Part shown: one piece after another, positions 1 to 8,288 of the stretch | How the letters are laid out: each line of letters opens with the position of its first letter | Position numbering within the stretch: position 1 is the stretch's first letter | Origin: Evansella alkalicola | GTDB taxonomy: Bacteria; Bacillota; Bacilli; Bacillales; Salisediminibacteriaceae | Length of the DNA stretch: 64,000 nt | Assembly (NCBI RefSeq): GCF_019042735.1 | Contig: NZ_JAHQCR010000045.1 | Coordinates: 62,001 to 126,000, forward strand | Reading direction: 5' to 3' | Notes under the pieces: generated by a model | The model's input: the letters and a program-made list of their open reading frames with translations, nothing else | Databases searched by the model: none | What the model was told of the DNA's origin: nothing | Position numbers and translations under genes: made by a program

Positions 1-1
1 G

Positions 2-127
2 TCCAATCCTACATTGCATATATCTTTATTGATGATGCATCAACAATTCGACGAAAACGCAGGACAACCATTCTATCTCCTACCTTTTCGTCGATTTGTC
101 ATTACATATAGTTCTAACAAAATTTGA
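2..127 (+). CDS. C-terminal end of an unidentified protein (partial)
   Basis: An open frame enters from the left edge and stops with TGA 13 bases before the TRAP permease start, its stop overlapping that gene's ribosome binding site. About 41 residues are visible and end in RFVITYSSNKI. No motif is recognisable. Fused TRAP permeases of the TAXI type are often preceded by a small DUF1850 protein or a TAXI-type binding protein, so a tail of one of those is possible, but that is inferred from position only. A second frame is open to position 111, so the reading frame itself is not certain. Confidence 0.35.
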   Translation, partial: SNPTLHISLLMMHQQFDENAGQPFYLLPFRRFVITYSSNKI

Positions 128-140
128 AGGTGGTGAATAT

Positions 141-2111
141 ATGAAAGAAAAAGAAGTATTATCAGAAGAGCAGAAACTGGAAATGCTTGCGAAGTATGAC
201 AAAGAGTCAGCCTTTCGACAGAATCCAGGCAGGTGGGCTTGGGTTATTTCATTCCTCGCCATTTCCCTTACAGTTTTTCATTTATGGCGAGCGTTACCTA
301 TAAATGGTCCACTCGTATTTTTAATGCAAGGTGCAGTTCATTTAGGTACTGCCCTATCACTCATTTTCCTTTTATATCCAGCAAAGAAAACAGGTTTAAA
401 ACGCAAAGGAGTACCTTGGTATGATGTTCTCTTTGCATTTATGGGAATGGGTTCTTGTTATTATATTTTATTTCAATATGATTGGCTTACAGGCGGAGCT
501 AGAATATTAGGATATACAACACTTGATATTGTCGTCGCTACAATTGGTATCATTCTTTTATTAGAAGCAACTCGACGAGCAGTTGGAATACCAATCGTTG
601 TAATTGGAGTTGTTGCCATTTTATATGGTCTATTCGGAACAAATATACCTCATTTTGGACATGGAGGTTTTGACTGGACTGGCTTAACAAGAAGATTGTT
701 TTATTCAACAGATGCAATCTTTGGTACACCAATTCAAATTTCTTCCACATTTATATTCCTGTTTTTATTCTTTGGTGTCATGCTTACAAAAACAGGAGTT
801 GGGCAATATTTTAATGACCTTGCCTTTGGTGCAACAGGAAGATACACAGGTGGTACTGCAAAAGCAGCCGTTACGGCATCAGCCATGCAAGGTATGGTAA
901 CCGGTAGTTCTGTAGCAAATACAGTAGCATCTGGGTCATTTACTATTCCAATGATGAAGAGAGCAAAATTCCGTCCAGAATTTGCTGCAGCAGCAGAAGC
1001 ATCCGCTTCCACAGGTGGACAAATTATGCCTCCTATAATGGGTGCAGCTGCCTTCATTATGGCAGAGTATGTAACAGGTATATCGTATAGCGATATTGTA
1101 ATTATCGGTATCATTCCAGCTATACTTTATTTTTCTGGTGTATTTATGGGGACTCACTTTGAAGCAAAACGTCATGGAATACATGGACTTCCAAAGGATC
1201 AGCTTCCCACATTAAAAGGGCTCTTAAAACGAGTCGATTTATTACTGCCCCTTGTAGCAATTGTATTTATGCTAGTTAGTGGGTTTACTGCAACTACTGC
1301 AGCTTTATATGGGATTGGTACAGCATTCCTTGTTAGCTTCTTCAGAAAAGATACTAGAATGAGCTTCAAGGATATGATTAATGCATTAGAGCAAGGTGCC
1401 CGTGTTGCATTACCAGTAATCGCAGCCTGTGCTACAGCAGGTATCATTGTTGGTATTGTTGTATTTACAGGATTAGGTTCAAAAATTGCTGGGGGATTAC
1501 TAAATCTTGCTGGTGATAACCTTTTCTTACTATTATTCTTTACAATGATTGCATGTATCTTATTAGGAATGGGATTACCAACTACAGCAAACTATGTTGT
1601 AACTGCAACTATGGCTGCTCCAGCATTAATTCAATTTGGTGTAGAGCCTATCGCTGCCCACTTCTTTGTTTTCTATTTTGGAATTGTTGCAGACATTACA
1701 CCACCAGTTTGTTTGGCCGCCTATGCAGGTGCCGGTATAGCCCGGGCCAACCCAATGAAAGCAGGTGTAACAGCCTTCAAGTTGGCAATTGCTGCTTTCA
1801 TTATTCCATACGTCTTTGTATTTAACCCCGTACTCCTCTTGCAGGATGCTACGGTATTGACGTTAGTACCAGTATTAATTACCGCACTACTCGGTATGAT
1901 GGCAATTAGTGCAACAATGATGAATTACTTTATTTATAAGCCTTTCTGGTTCGAAAGAATTTTACTATTTGCTTCTGGTATAATGCTTATTATTCCAGAT
2001 GATCTGCCAGTAGAGCTTTCTGGTTTGGCCTTATTCATCTTAATTGGAGCACTTCAATACTTTAGAAAAAAACGGGACGAAAATAAGGATAAAGAAGTCG
2101 TAGCTGAATAA
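141..2111 (+). CDS. TRAP transporter permease, fused small and large membrane subunits
   Basis: A 656-residue, strongly hydrophobic integral membrane protein. The N-terminal part (about residues 35-180) has four membrane spans like the DctQ small subunit. The rest resembles DctM, with conserved stretches such as TGSSVANTVASGSF, PPIMGAAAFIMAEY and GMGLPTTANYV. This arrangement is typical of fused 4TM/12TM permeases that work with TAXI-type solute-binding proteins and take up organic acids or amino acids with sodium or protons. The start is the ATG preceded by AAGGTGGTGA; an upstream in-frame start at 96 has no comparable site. No binding protein is visible, so it probably lies to the left. A terminator follows. 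The substrate is unknown; the amino-acid genes next door make an amino or keto acid plausible. Confidence 0.9.
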   Translation: MKEKEVLSEEQKLEMLAKYDKESAFRQNPGRWAWVISFLAISLTVFHLWRALPINGPLVFLMQGAVHLGTALSLIFLLYPAKKTGLKRKGVPWYDVLFAFMGMGSCYYILFQYDWLTGGARILGYTTLDIVVATIGIILLLEATRRAVGIPIVVIGVVAILYGLFGTNIPHFGHGGFDWTGLTRRLFYSTDAIFGTPIQISSTFIFLFLFFGVMLTKTGVGQYFNDLAFGATGRYTGGTAKAAVTASAMQGMVTGSSVANTVASGSFTIPMMKRAKFRPEFAAAAEASASTGGQIMPPIMGAAAFIMAEYVTGISYSDIVIIGIIPAILYFSGVFMGTHFEAKRHGIHGLPKDQLPTLKGLLKRVDLLLPLVAIVFMLVSGFTATTAALYGIGTAFLVSFFRKDTRMSFKDMINALEQGARVALPVIAACATAGIIVGIVVFTGLGSKIAGGLLNLAGDNLFLLLFFTMIACILLGMGLPTTANYVVTATMAAPALIQFGVEPIAAHFFVFYFGIVADITPPVCLAAYAGAGIARANPMKAGVTAFKLAIAAFIIPYVFVFNPVLLLQDATVLTLVPVLITALLGMMAISATMMNYFIYKPFWFERILLFASGIMLIIPDDLPVELSGLALFILIGALQYFRKKRDENKDKEVVAE

Positions 2112-2136
2112 GAAAAGCAATAGTACTAAGCAATAT

Positions 2137-2183
2137 AAAAAGCCTGGAGAAGAATGGTTATTTCACATTCCTCCAGGCTTTTT
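2137..2183. terminator. Bidirectional intrinsic terminator
   Basis: The arms AAAAAGCCTGGAG and CTCCAGGCTTTTT enclose a 21-base loop. The hairpin sits between the converging TRAP permease and rpiR-type genes and can serve both. Confidence 0.85.
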
Positions 2184-2189
2184 AAGCTT

Positions 2190-3044
2190 TTAATCGTAAA
2201 AAACATCAAAAGTACCCCATAGATCTTCTAATTCCTTTAATCGTTTCTCCACTTGTTTATGCTCTGACCTTGTTAATGCAGTAATTAAAGCACTTGCTAT
2301 ACTCATTGGTGCTGCAAAGGAATCAATAAAGGAATTAATCTCCGTTGCCGCAACAATATTTCGATCACCGTATGGTACTAACGGGCTCATTAGATGGTCT
2401 GTAATGACTAGCGTCTTTGCCCCTTGCTGCTTCACATATTTTAATACCTCTACAGTACGTTTCGTATAACGAGAGAAACCAAGTCCAATTACAAGGTCCT
2501 CTTCTGTAATATCAAGTAAATGTTCAGAAACTCCATCTGCCTGCCTAATTAACTCTGTATTTTGAAGAACAAGGTCAAGATAGAACTCTAAAAATGTTCC
2601 GATACTGGTTGCACTTCGATAAGCAATAATATATATTCTTTTTGCATTAATAATTTCCTTAACCGCTTTTTCAAAGTTGTCTGGCTCTACTTGCCCCAAC
2701 GTCATTTTTAGATTTTGAATATCGTCAGATAACACCTCAGAGATAACATTCTCTGTCATATCATCTGCATCTGTCGTTCTTGCCAATACTTCTGCTGATG
2801 TCATTTTACGTTGTAATGCTTCCTGTAAATGACGTTGTAAGTCAGGGTAACCTTTATAATTTAGAAAAAATGCAAAGCGGATGACAGTTGCTTCTCCAAC
2901 TTGGACGTTTTTCGCTAACTTTGATGCGGTTAGAAAAGGTGCCGTTTCATGATTCTCAATGAGATAATTTGCTATTTTTTTATGGGATTTACTCATTCTG
3001 TCGCGACTTTGAATCATTCGTTTATAAACTTCGCTTTCTAACAC
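2190..3044 (-). CDS. MurR/RpiR family transcriptional regulator
   Basis: A 284-residue protein with an N-terminal helix-turn-helix of the RpiR type (about residues 1-78, containing KIANYLIENHE and VGEATVIRFAFFLNYKGYPDL) and a C-terminal SIS sugar-phosphate-binding domain (about 125-255). Such regulators usually sense a phosphosugar or related metabolite, though members in amino-acid loci are known. It starts at GTG; its ribosome binding site GGGGGAGG begins right after the stop of the upstream aminotransferase gene, so the two form one operon and are probably translationally coupled. It may control the aminotransferase, the divergent KamA-like gene or the facing TRAP permease; the effector cannot be read from sequence. 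Confidence 0.85.
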   Translation of the reverse strand: MLESEVYKRMIQSRDRMSKSHKKIANYLIENHETAPFLTASKLAKNVQVGEATVIRFAFFLNYKGYPDLQRHLQEALQRKMTSAEVLARTTDADDMTENVISEVLSDDIQNLKMTLGQVEPDNFEKAVKEIINAKRIYIIAYRSATSIGTFLEFYLDLVLQNTELIRQADGVSEHLLDITEEDLVIGLGFSRYTKRTVEVLKYVKQQGAKTLVITDHLMSPLVPYGDRNIVAATEINSFIDSFAAPMSIASALITALTRSEHKQVEKRLKELEDLWGTFDVFYD

Positions 3045-3056
3045 AAGTCCTCCCCC

Positions 3057-4457
3057 TTAGGACATACCATCTCCCCCTAAGCGATTATTTAATACTTTAT
3101 CATAGGCGCTTAACGTTGCTTCCATTTCTTTATCCCCGTGAGTAGTGGAAATACTGTAGCGATTCATTGGTTTCGTATAAATACCCTCATTCAATAAATG
3201 GAAGTCTAACTCTTTTCGTAAACTAAGGTTAGTGTTTTGGAGGTCACGGTAATGCCGTATTTTATTATCACGGGTGCACACAATACTGAAAATAGTTCCA
3301 AGACCTAACGTTTTTAATGGAATATTTGCTTTATTACCAAGCTTTTCTATTTCAGCCTTCAAAGTATTAGTATACGCTATTGTTTGGTCAAAATCCTGCT
3401 CTAAACGTTCAATAGTTGCTAAACCTGTCGCTAAAATTGTCGGATGTCCGTTGTAAGTCCCACTATGAAACAAAATCTCCTTCGCTGAAGACTTTTTCCC
3501 TTGGCCTACATTGAACACATCACCAGTAGCATTTGGTTTACTAATTGTTAGTATTTCTTCCCTTCCCCCTACAACACCAATTGGAAAGCCACCGCCTATA
3601 ACTTTTCCAAGTGTAGTAATATCTGGTTTGATATGATAAATCTCCTGACCGCCACCAAGTGCACTGCGGAAGCCGGTCTTTACTTCGTCAAAAATAAGAA
3701 TTATTCCATGTTTTTTTGTAATTTCTCTCAAACGTGTCATGAATTGTTGTTTTGCAGGAATAAATCCTCCTTGAACTGGTTCAATAATAACTGCCCCTAA
3801 TTCTGAAGCATTTTTTCCAATTAATCTCTCTGTGGCTTCGATGTTGTTGAAAGGAAGCATCAGAGGTCTTTCATCAGAATAAAGATCTAAACCCGAAGAC
3901 TCTGGAACTGCTTCTGGTGATTCCTCTTCTCCTGCCTCATCAAGTGAAGGATTAATGCTGTACAAGACATCATTATATCCACCATGATAATGCCCTTCGA
4001 ACTTTGCTATCTTCTTCTTTCCTGTAAATGCAGTAGCTAATCTAATTGCCAATAGTGTTGCCTCTGTACCAGAATTAGTAAATCTTAATTTTTCCATTGA
4101 TGGATAGTACGACTGTATTTTCTTAGCAAATGTTGTTTCTAGTTCATGTGGCGTTCCAAATAAAAACGTTCCATCTTGAATCATTTGCTCTTGTATTGCA
4201 GTTTTTATATCTTCATGCCCATGCCCTAAAGCTAATGATCCATATGCCATCAAATAGTCGACATACTGATTTCCGTCAACATCTTCTATCCAAGCACCAT
4301 CAGCTTTTTTCATCACGATCGGATAAGGCGCGAAATGTTTAATGTTAGCTGTAACTCCTCCAGGTAAATAATCCTCTGCTTCCTTCATTAGTTCGTATGA
4401 TTTCTTTGTTTTGGCTCCGTACTGAATGAATGGATGTTCCACCTTCCGAATGGCCAT
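3057..4457 (-). CDS. Class III aminotransferase, glutamate-1-semialdehyde aminomutase-like
   Basis: A 466-residue PLP enzyme of fold type I. The family's landmarks are present: RFTNSGTEATLLAIRLA (about residues 125-141), IFDEVKTGFR (about 255-264) with the PLP-contacting Asp, and the Schiff-base lysine K285 in TLGKVIGGGFPIG. It resembles GSA aminomutases but is longer than the usual 430 residues, has an insert rich in Glu around 172-192, and lies far from any heme genes. A dedicated amino-acid or beta-amino-acid aminotransferase role is more likely than heme synthesis. It is the first gene of an operon with the RpiR regulator and is divergent from the KamA-like aminomutase, so both enzymes may act on the same amino acid. 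The exact substrate is unknown. Confidence 0.8.
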   Translation of the reverse strand: MAIRKVEHPFIQYGAKTKKSYELMKEAEDYLPGGVTANIKHFAPYPIVMKKADGAWIEDVDGNQYVDYLMAYGSLALGHGHEDIKTAIQEQMIQDGTFLFGTPHELETTFAKKIQSYYPSMEKLRFTNSGTEATLLAIRLATAFTGKKKIAKFEGHYHGGYNDVLYSINPSLDEAGEEESPEAVPESSGLDLYSDERPLMLPFNNIEATERLIGKNASELGAVIIEPVQGGFIPAKQQFMTRLREITKKHGIILIFDEVKTGFRSALGGGQEIYHIKPDITTLGKVIGGGFPIGVVGGREEILTISKPNATGDVFNVGQGKKSSAKEILFHSGTYNGHPTILATGLATIERLEQDFDQTIAYTNTLKAEIEKLGNKANIPLKTLGLGTIFSIVCTRDNKIRHYRDLQNTNLSLRKELDFHLLNEGIYTKPMNRYSISTTHGDKEMEATLSAYDKVLNNRLGGDGMS

Positions 4458-4669
4458 TGTTAATCAACAAACCCCTTTCAGTTCAAATTCCTTCTACACT
4501 TCATTTTTATGAAGGATTTATTTCATTTTATGATATGTTTGCTCGTCTGTGAAGAGGTCATACACAATTTCTTCAAAAAAGCATAAGATGATGAATTAGC
4601 CTAAATAAACAAAAGAAATATGGAGGAAATATTTCATTTTGTTAGAAAAATAGATGTTTTATTCCGTTT

Positions 4670-4699
4670 TTGACCAAATATAAAGATTATGTTTATAAT
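4670..4699 (+). promoter_or_regulatory. Probable sigma-A promoter of the kamA-like gene
   Basis: TTGACC (4670-4675) and TATAAT (4694-4699) are separated by 18 bases and lie about 40 bases upstream of the start codon. The 283-base divergent region also holds the upstream control of the aminotransferase; I found no clear operator dyad in it. Confidence 0.65.
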
Positions 4700-4740
4700 G
4701 GATAAGAATCTATTAATCTTGTAATGGAGTGTGATATAGA

Positions 4741-5907
4741 ATGGCACAACCAAAGTACATTATGAACATCGATAAGATTACTCAAATTCCTGAAGAAGAA
4801 CGTGCAAAACTAAAAAAAATCACTGAAAAATTCGTGTTTCGTGTGAATGATTACTACTTAAATTTGATTGATTGGAATAATCCGAACGACCCAATTAAAA
4901 AGCTGATCATACCTAACGAAGGAGAATTGGAAGAGTATGGGCGCTGGGATGCTTCCGATGAAGACACGAATTATGCTGCACCAGGATGCCAGCATAAATA
5001 TGGAACAACAGCTTTATTAATTGTATCTGAAGTATGTGGTGCTTATTGTCGTTACTGCTTCCGTAAACGTCTTTTCCGTAATGACATTAAAGAAGCAATG
5101 GCAGACGTACAACCTGGTATTGAATACATCAAAAACCACCCTGAAATAAACAATGTTTTATTAACAGGTGGAGATTCACTTATACTTGCAACGAAGAAGT
5201 TACGCCTTATCATTGAGCAACTTCGTGAAATCCCACATGTAAAGATCATTCGTCTTGGATCAAAAATGCCAGTATTTAATCCAATGAGAATTTATGAAGA
5301 TGAAGAGTTACTAGAGCTTATTCGTGAATACTCTACACCGGAACAGCGAATATATGTAATGGCTCACATTAATCATCCAGTGGAGATTACTGAAGAGGCT
5401 AAACGTGGTTTTGATGCCCTTCACCAAGCTGGTGCAATTGTTGTTAACCAAACACCTGTATTAAAAGGAATTAATGATGATCCTAAAGTTCTTGGAGAGT
5501 TACTAGACAAGTTATCATGGGCTGGAGTTACACCATATTACTTTTTCATTAACCGCCCAGTTGCTGGAAACAATGATTTCGTTCTTACCCTCGAAGAAGC
5601 ATATAATGCTGTTGAACAGGCTAAAGCAATGACTTCTGGATTAGGTAAACGCGTTCGTCTGTCCATGAGTCACACTTCTGGTAAAATTGAAATTCTAGCT
5701 ATTGAAGACGGTAAAGCATACCTTAAATATCACCAATCCCGTGATAATCATTATGGTAAATTCATGGTTCTAGATTGTCCTAAAGATGCGGCATGGTTTG
5801 ATGATCTACCAGGAAATGAACAGTATTGGGAAAAACCAAAGAAGAAGCTCGAAACTTTTGTAGGAGCTAACGAAAAAATTAAAGCTAAAGAAGAAACAAC
5901 TGTTTAA
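4741..5907 (+). CDS. KamA family radical SAM aminomutase
   Basis: A 388-residue relative of lysine 2,3-aminomutase, a radical SAM enzyme that uses a [4Fe-4S] cluster and PLP to move an alpha-amino group to the beta carbon. The cluster motif CxxxCxxC is present as C99, C103 and C106 (CGAYCRYCFRKR), followed by LLTGGDSLI. The PLP lysine corresponds to K315 in SHTSGKIEIL. By hand alignment, the two aspartates that bind the substrate lysine epsilon-amino group in lysine aminomutase (D293 and D330 in the clostridial enzyme) are replaced by R272 and S308, so lysine is unlikely to be the substrate. Glutamate 2,3-aminomutase is also altered at these sites, so an acidic or neutral amino acid is an option. 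Single-gene unit with its own terminator. Confidence 0.85.
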   Translation: MAQPKYIMNIDKITQIPEEERAKLKKITEKFVFRVNDYYLNLIDWNNPNDPIKKLIIPNEGELEEYGRWDASDEDTNYAAPGCQHKYGTTALLIVSEVCGAYCRYCFRKRLFRNDIKEAMADVQPGIEYIKNHPEINNVLLTGGDSLILATKKLRLIIEQLREIPHVKIIRLGSKMPVFNPMRIYEDEELLELIREYSTPEQRIYVMAHINHPVEITEEAKRGFDALHQAGAIVVNQTPVLKGINDDPKVLGELLDKLSWAGVTPYYFFINRPVAGNNDFVLTLEEAYNAVEQAKAMTSGLGKRVRLSMSHTSGKIEILAIEDGKAYLKYHQSRDNHYGKFMVLDCPKDAAWFDDLPGNEQYWEKPKKKLETFVGANEKIKAKEETTV

Positions 5908-5917
5908 ATAAGCAAAG

Positions 5918-5957
5918 AAAAGGCCAGGAGAACTCTTTTGTTCACCTGGCCTTTTTA
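5918..5957 (+). terminator. Intrinsic terminator after the kamA-like gene
   Basis: AAAAGGCCAGG pairs with CCTGGCCTTTTT and ends in a T run, 11 bases after the stop codon. Confidence 0.85.
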
Positions 5958-6074
5958 CTATCCTCTAAGTTTAATTGATTTCAAACATAGTCCCCACTTA
6001 TCCGTTAGTTTTGCTTCTATAAATAATTCTTGTAAAATGAACTTGAATCTATTTTTTCAAAGGGGGGAATACGT

Positions 6075-6854
6075 ATGAGATTTTTCATAATAGGTCTAGT
6101 AATATTACTTCTGATTAGCTGCGAGAGTAATTTACGTTTTTCTTCCGAAGAACCTACTCCCCCTATTGTAACTAATGCTGAAATAGCTCCACTATCCATT
6201 CAGTTTTTATCTACTAAATTTAATGAAAACAATGCGGAATTGTTCTTTGAATTAGCTCATTTGGACCACTCGCCTGTGAAAAAGAGTGACTACTATATTG
6301 AATGGCCAGAATATGTATTTGACCAAAATGACCTTCCATACAAAGTTACTTCACATGGATTTACTTATGGTAACAAAGAAAATGAAGTAGCGTTTGATAC
6401 CAATGCTCAAGTTATTAGTCTCAAAATAGAACCAACACCTGTCCAAAAGCAAGAATCTACATTGCAAATTCCAATGTTTATAAAACCTATTTTGTTTGAA
6501 AATGGCTACCCTTTCCTAATTAAAAACGATTATCATCATTACTTAAAAACAGGAGAAATAACACTAACAGAATTTGAAGTAGAGGGTAATTTTTTAAGGT
6601 TCAAAGCGAGAGACTCTCATCCTGAAGCTTCCGATAAAAGCCTTCATTACGCATATACCTTGAATGTGAATGGGCATGAGATTTTCCCTTTATTCACAAG
6701 GAATCGAAACAAATATAATGGTTCCACTTTTATTGAACTGGAATTTGCTAATTCGATCGGTCTTCCAAGTGAATTAATTATAAAACGCATGACATTGCAG
6801 GACCCTGAATGGCGATTTAATTTCTCTATCCCAATAAAACGGCAGGGACATTAG
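6075..6854 (+). CDS. Lipoprotein of unknown function
   Basis: A 259-residue protein. Residues 1-16 form a short hydrophobic signal peptide ending in the lipobox LISC, so mature C16 should be lipidated and the protein held on the outer face of the membrane. The remainder is rich in beta-strand-like patterns (for example TSHGFTYGNKENEVAF) and has no motif I recognise. The start is supported by AAAGGGGGG nine bases upstream. The gene stands alone between the kamA-like gene and the convergent His/Met-rich protein gene. The family is not recognised. Confidence 0.7.
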   Translation: MRFFIIGLVILLLISCESNLRFSSEEPTPPIVTNAEIAPLSIQFLSTKFNENNAELFFELAHLDHSPVKKSDYYIEWPEYVFDQNDLPYKVTSHGFTYGNKENEVAFDTNAQVISLKIEPTPVQKQESTLQIPMFIKPILFENGYPFLIKNDYHHYLKTGEITLTEFEVEGNFLRFKARDSHPEASDKSLHYAYTLNVNGHEIFPLFTRNRNKYNGSTFIELEFANSIGLPSELIIKRMTLQDPEWRFNFSIPIKRQGH

Positions 6855-6886
6855 TGTAAAAACACATATGTCCCTACTACTTTCTT

Positions 6887-7429
6887 TTAGTCTAAATCGT
6901 CATCTGGCATATATCCGTAATGTTGTGGCATGCCTCCTTGGAATGGTTGCCCTTGCTGCTGCATAGGGGGTGTTTGTTCCATTGGATAAGTTGGTTGCCC
7001 TGGTTGTGTCGGTTGCTCAAAATTTCCCGGATACATGTGCATGGACTGATCCCCCATGTGACCCTGAGGTTGCTCATACGGTAAAGGAGCTTGAGGCGGC
7101 ATCATTGGTTGGTCATGGTGCCCCATAGGCATCTGCCCTGGTTGTGCATGATGGGGCATACCTGGCTGATATCCATGCGGTGCAACACCTGGGTATTGTC
7201 CTGGCAACCCGTGACCTTGTTGTGGCATTGGTTGATGATGTCCCTGAAAACCGCCTGGTTGAGGATGATATCCATGACCAGCATGTGCTGGGTGTACATG
7301 TCCTCCATGTGGCATATATGGTGCATGATGTGCATGGGCATGATGTGGAGTCATTGTGTTTCCATAGCCCTCTGGCATTGCACCAGCATAAGGGTTATGT
7401 TTCTTCGGTTGGTTACAGTTACAACTCAT
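6887..7429 (-). CDS. His/Met/Pro/Gln/Gly-rich low-complexity protein, possible spore coat protein
   Basis: A 180-residue protein beginning MSCNCNQPKKHNPYAG. Almost the whole chain is low complexity, with 23 histidines (for example HHAHAHHAPYMPHGGHVH), many Met, Pro, Gln and Gly, and an acidic end DDDLD. There is no hydrophobic segment or signal peptide. The start is preceded by AAAGGGGAAAAATA. Composition of this kind is found in Bacillus spore coat proteins such as CotD and in metal-binding proteins; neither can be decided here. The two opposite-strand open frames across it mirror its codon bias and are not real genes. Confidence 0.65.
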   Translation of the reverse strand: MSCNCNQPKKHNPYAGAMPEGYGNTMTPHHAHAHHAPYMPHGGHVHPAHAGHGYHPQPGGFQGHHQPMPQQGHGLPGQYPGVAPHGYQPGMPHHAQPGQMPMGHHDQPMMPPQAPLPYEQPQGHMGDQSMHMYPGNFEQPTQPGQPTYPMEQTPPMQQQGQPFQGGMPQHYGYMPDDDLD

Positions 7430-7635
7430 TATTTTTCCCCTTTCTATCGGTACTTCTTAATATCAATATTGATTCAATTTTCATTTTATGAGACTAATTA
7501 AATATTGTGACAATGTCCTATACCATTCGCCGTGTCAGGTACTAGCCCTTACTTAACGATCTAGTATTAACAGCACACTTCCAGGAATATATTTTCATAT
7601 AATGCAACAAAAATTGTTCTAAAGGAGTTCGTGCT

Positions 7636-8202
7636 ATGGGATTTATCTCTCCTGTCGAAGCAGGAATGAAAGACGCTAAAATGATGATTAGGACTGCGGA
7701 GGGTTACGATGGAAAACAAATGCACCAATTAACAAGAGATGTTATTGCTGAAGAGAATGGGCTAATTATGACACTTGCTGATTTTACAATGACTGAAGAG
7801 GATCAGGCAGTAAAAAATGATTGGTTTATTCAGCACCCAGATACACTAGCCATCGTTGCATTAAAAAATCACTTTGTAATAGGGATATTGACAATTGAAC
7901 CAGAAACCTTTTTGAAAACTTGCCATCGGGCTAATTTAGGCTTAATTGTCCATAAAAATTACCGTTCAAAAGGAGTTGGGCTTGCACTGATGAAAGCTGC
8001 AATACAATGGGCGCAGCACCACGAACGGTATGAAAAAATAGAGCTTGAGGTGCTTCAATCCAATAAAAGAGCGATTAACCTCTATAACAAGTTGGGATTC
8101 ATAGAAGAAGGAACCATCTATAAAGCTATAAAAAATGCCCCCCATTCATATGACCATTTAGTAAGAATGTCCTTATTTACAGATGAATTGGAAAATCTGT
8201 AA
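7636..8202 (+). CDS. GNAT family N-acetyltransferase
   Basis: A 188-residue acetyltransferase. The acetyl-CoA-binding motif A is seen as NLGLIVHKNYRSKGVGLALM (about residues 95-114), containing the R-x-x-G-x-G/A type turn, followed by motif B around LEVLQSNKRAINLYNKLGFIEEG (within residues 137-160), typical of RimI- or SpeG-like enzymes. The start ATG has AAAGGAGTTC eight bases upstream. The acceptor is unknown. It is monocistronic, with a 7.4-7.6 kb intergenic region before it and the radical SAM gene about 85 bases after it. Confidence 0.85.
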   Translation: MGFISPVEAGMKDAKMMIRTAEGYDGKQMHQLTRDVIAEENGLIMTLADFTMTEEDQAVKNDWFIQHPDTLAIVALKNHFVIGILTIEPETFLKTCHRANLGLIVHKNYRSKGVGLALMKAAIQWAQHHERYEKIELEVLQSNKRAINLYNKLGFIEEGTIYKAIKNAPHSYDHLVRMSLFTDELENL

Positions 8203-8288
8203 TGGCACCTGTAGGACACATGATGCTTTCTATATCTTTAATATGATATGATATTCATTGGCAGTTTTTTTAATTGGAGGATTGTATC

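Noticed and set aside
3057..4457. hemL (heme biosynthesis)
   Set aside because: The protein is longer than HemL, carries a Glu-rich insert and lies in an amino-acid context without any other heme gene.
7091..7501. Two long plus-strand frames opposite the His/Met-rich gene
   Set aside because: They mirror its biased codons and include no plausible start site; the minus-strand frame has the better ribosome binding site.
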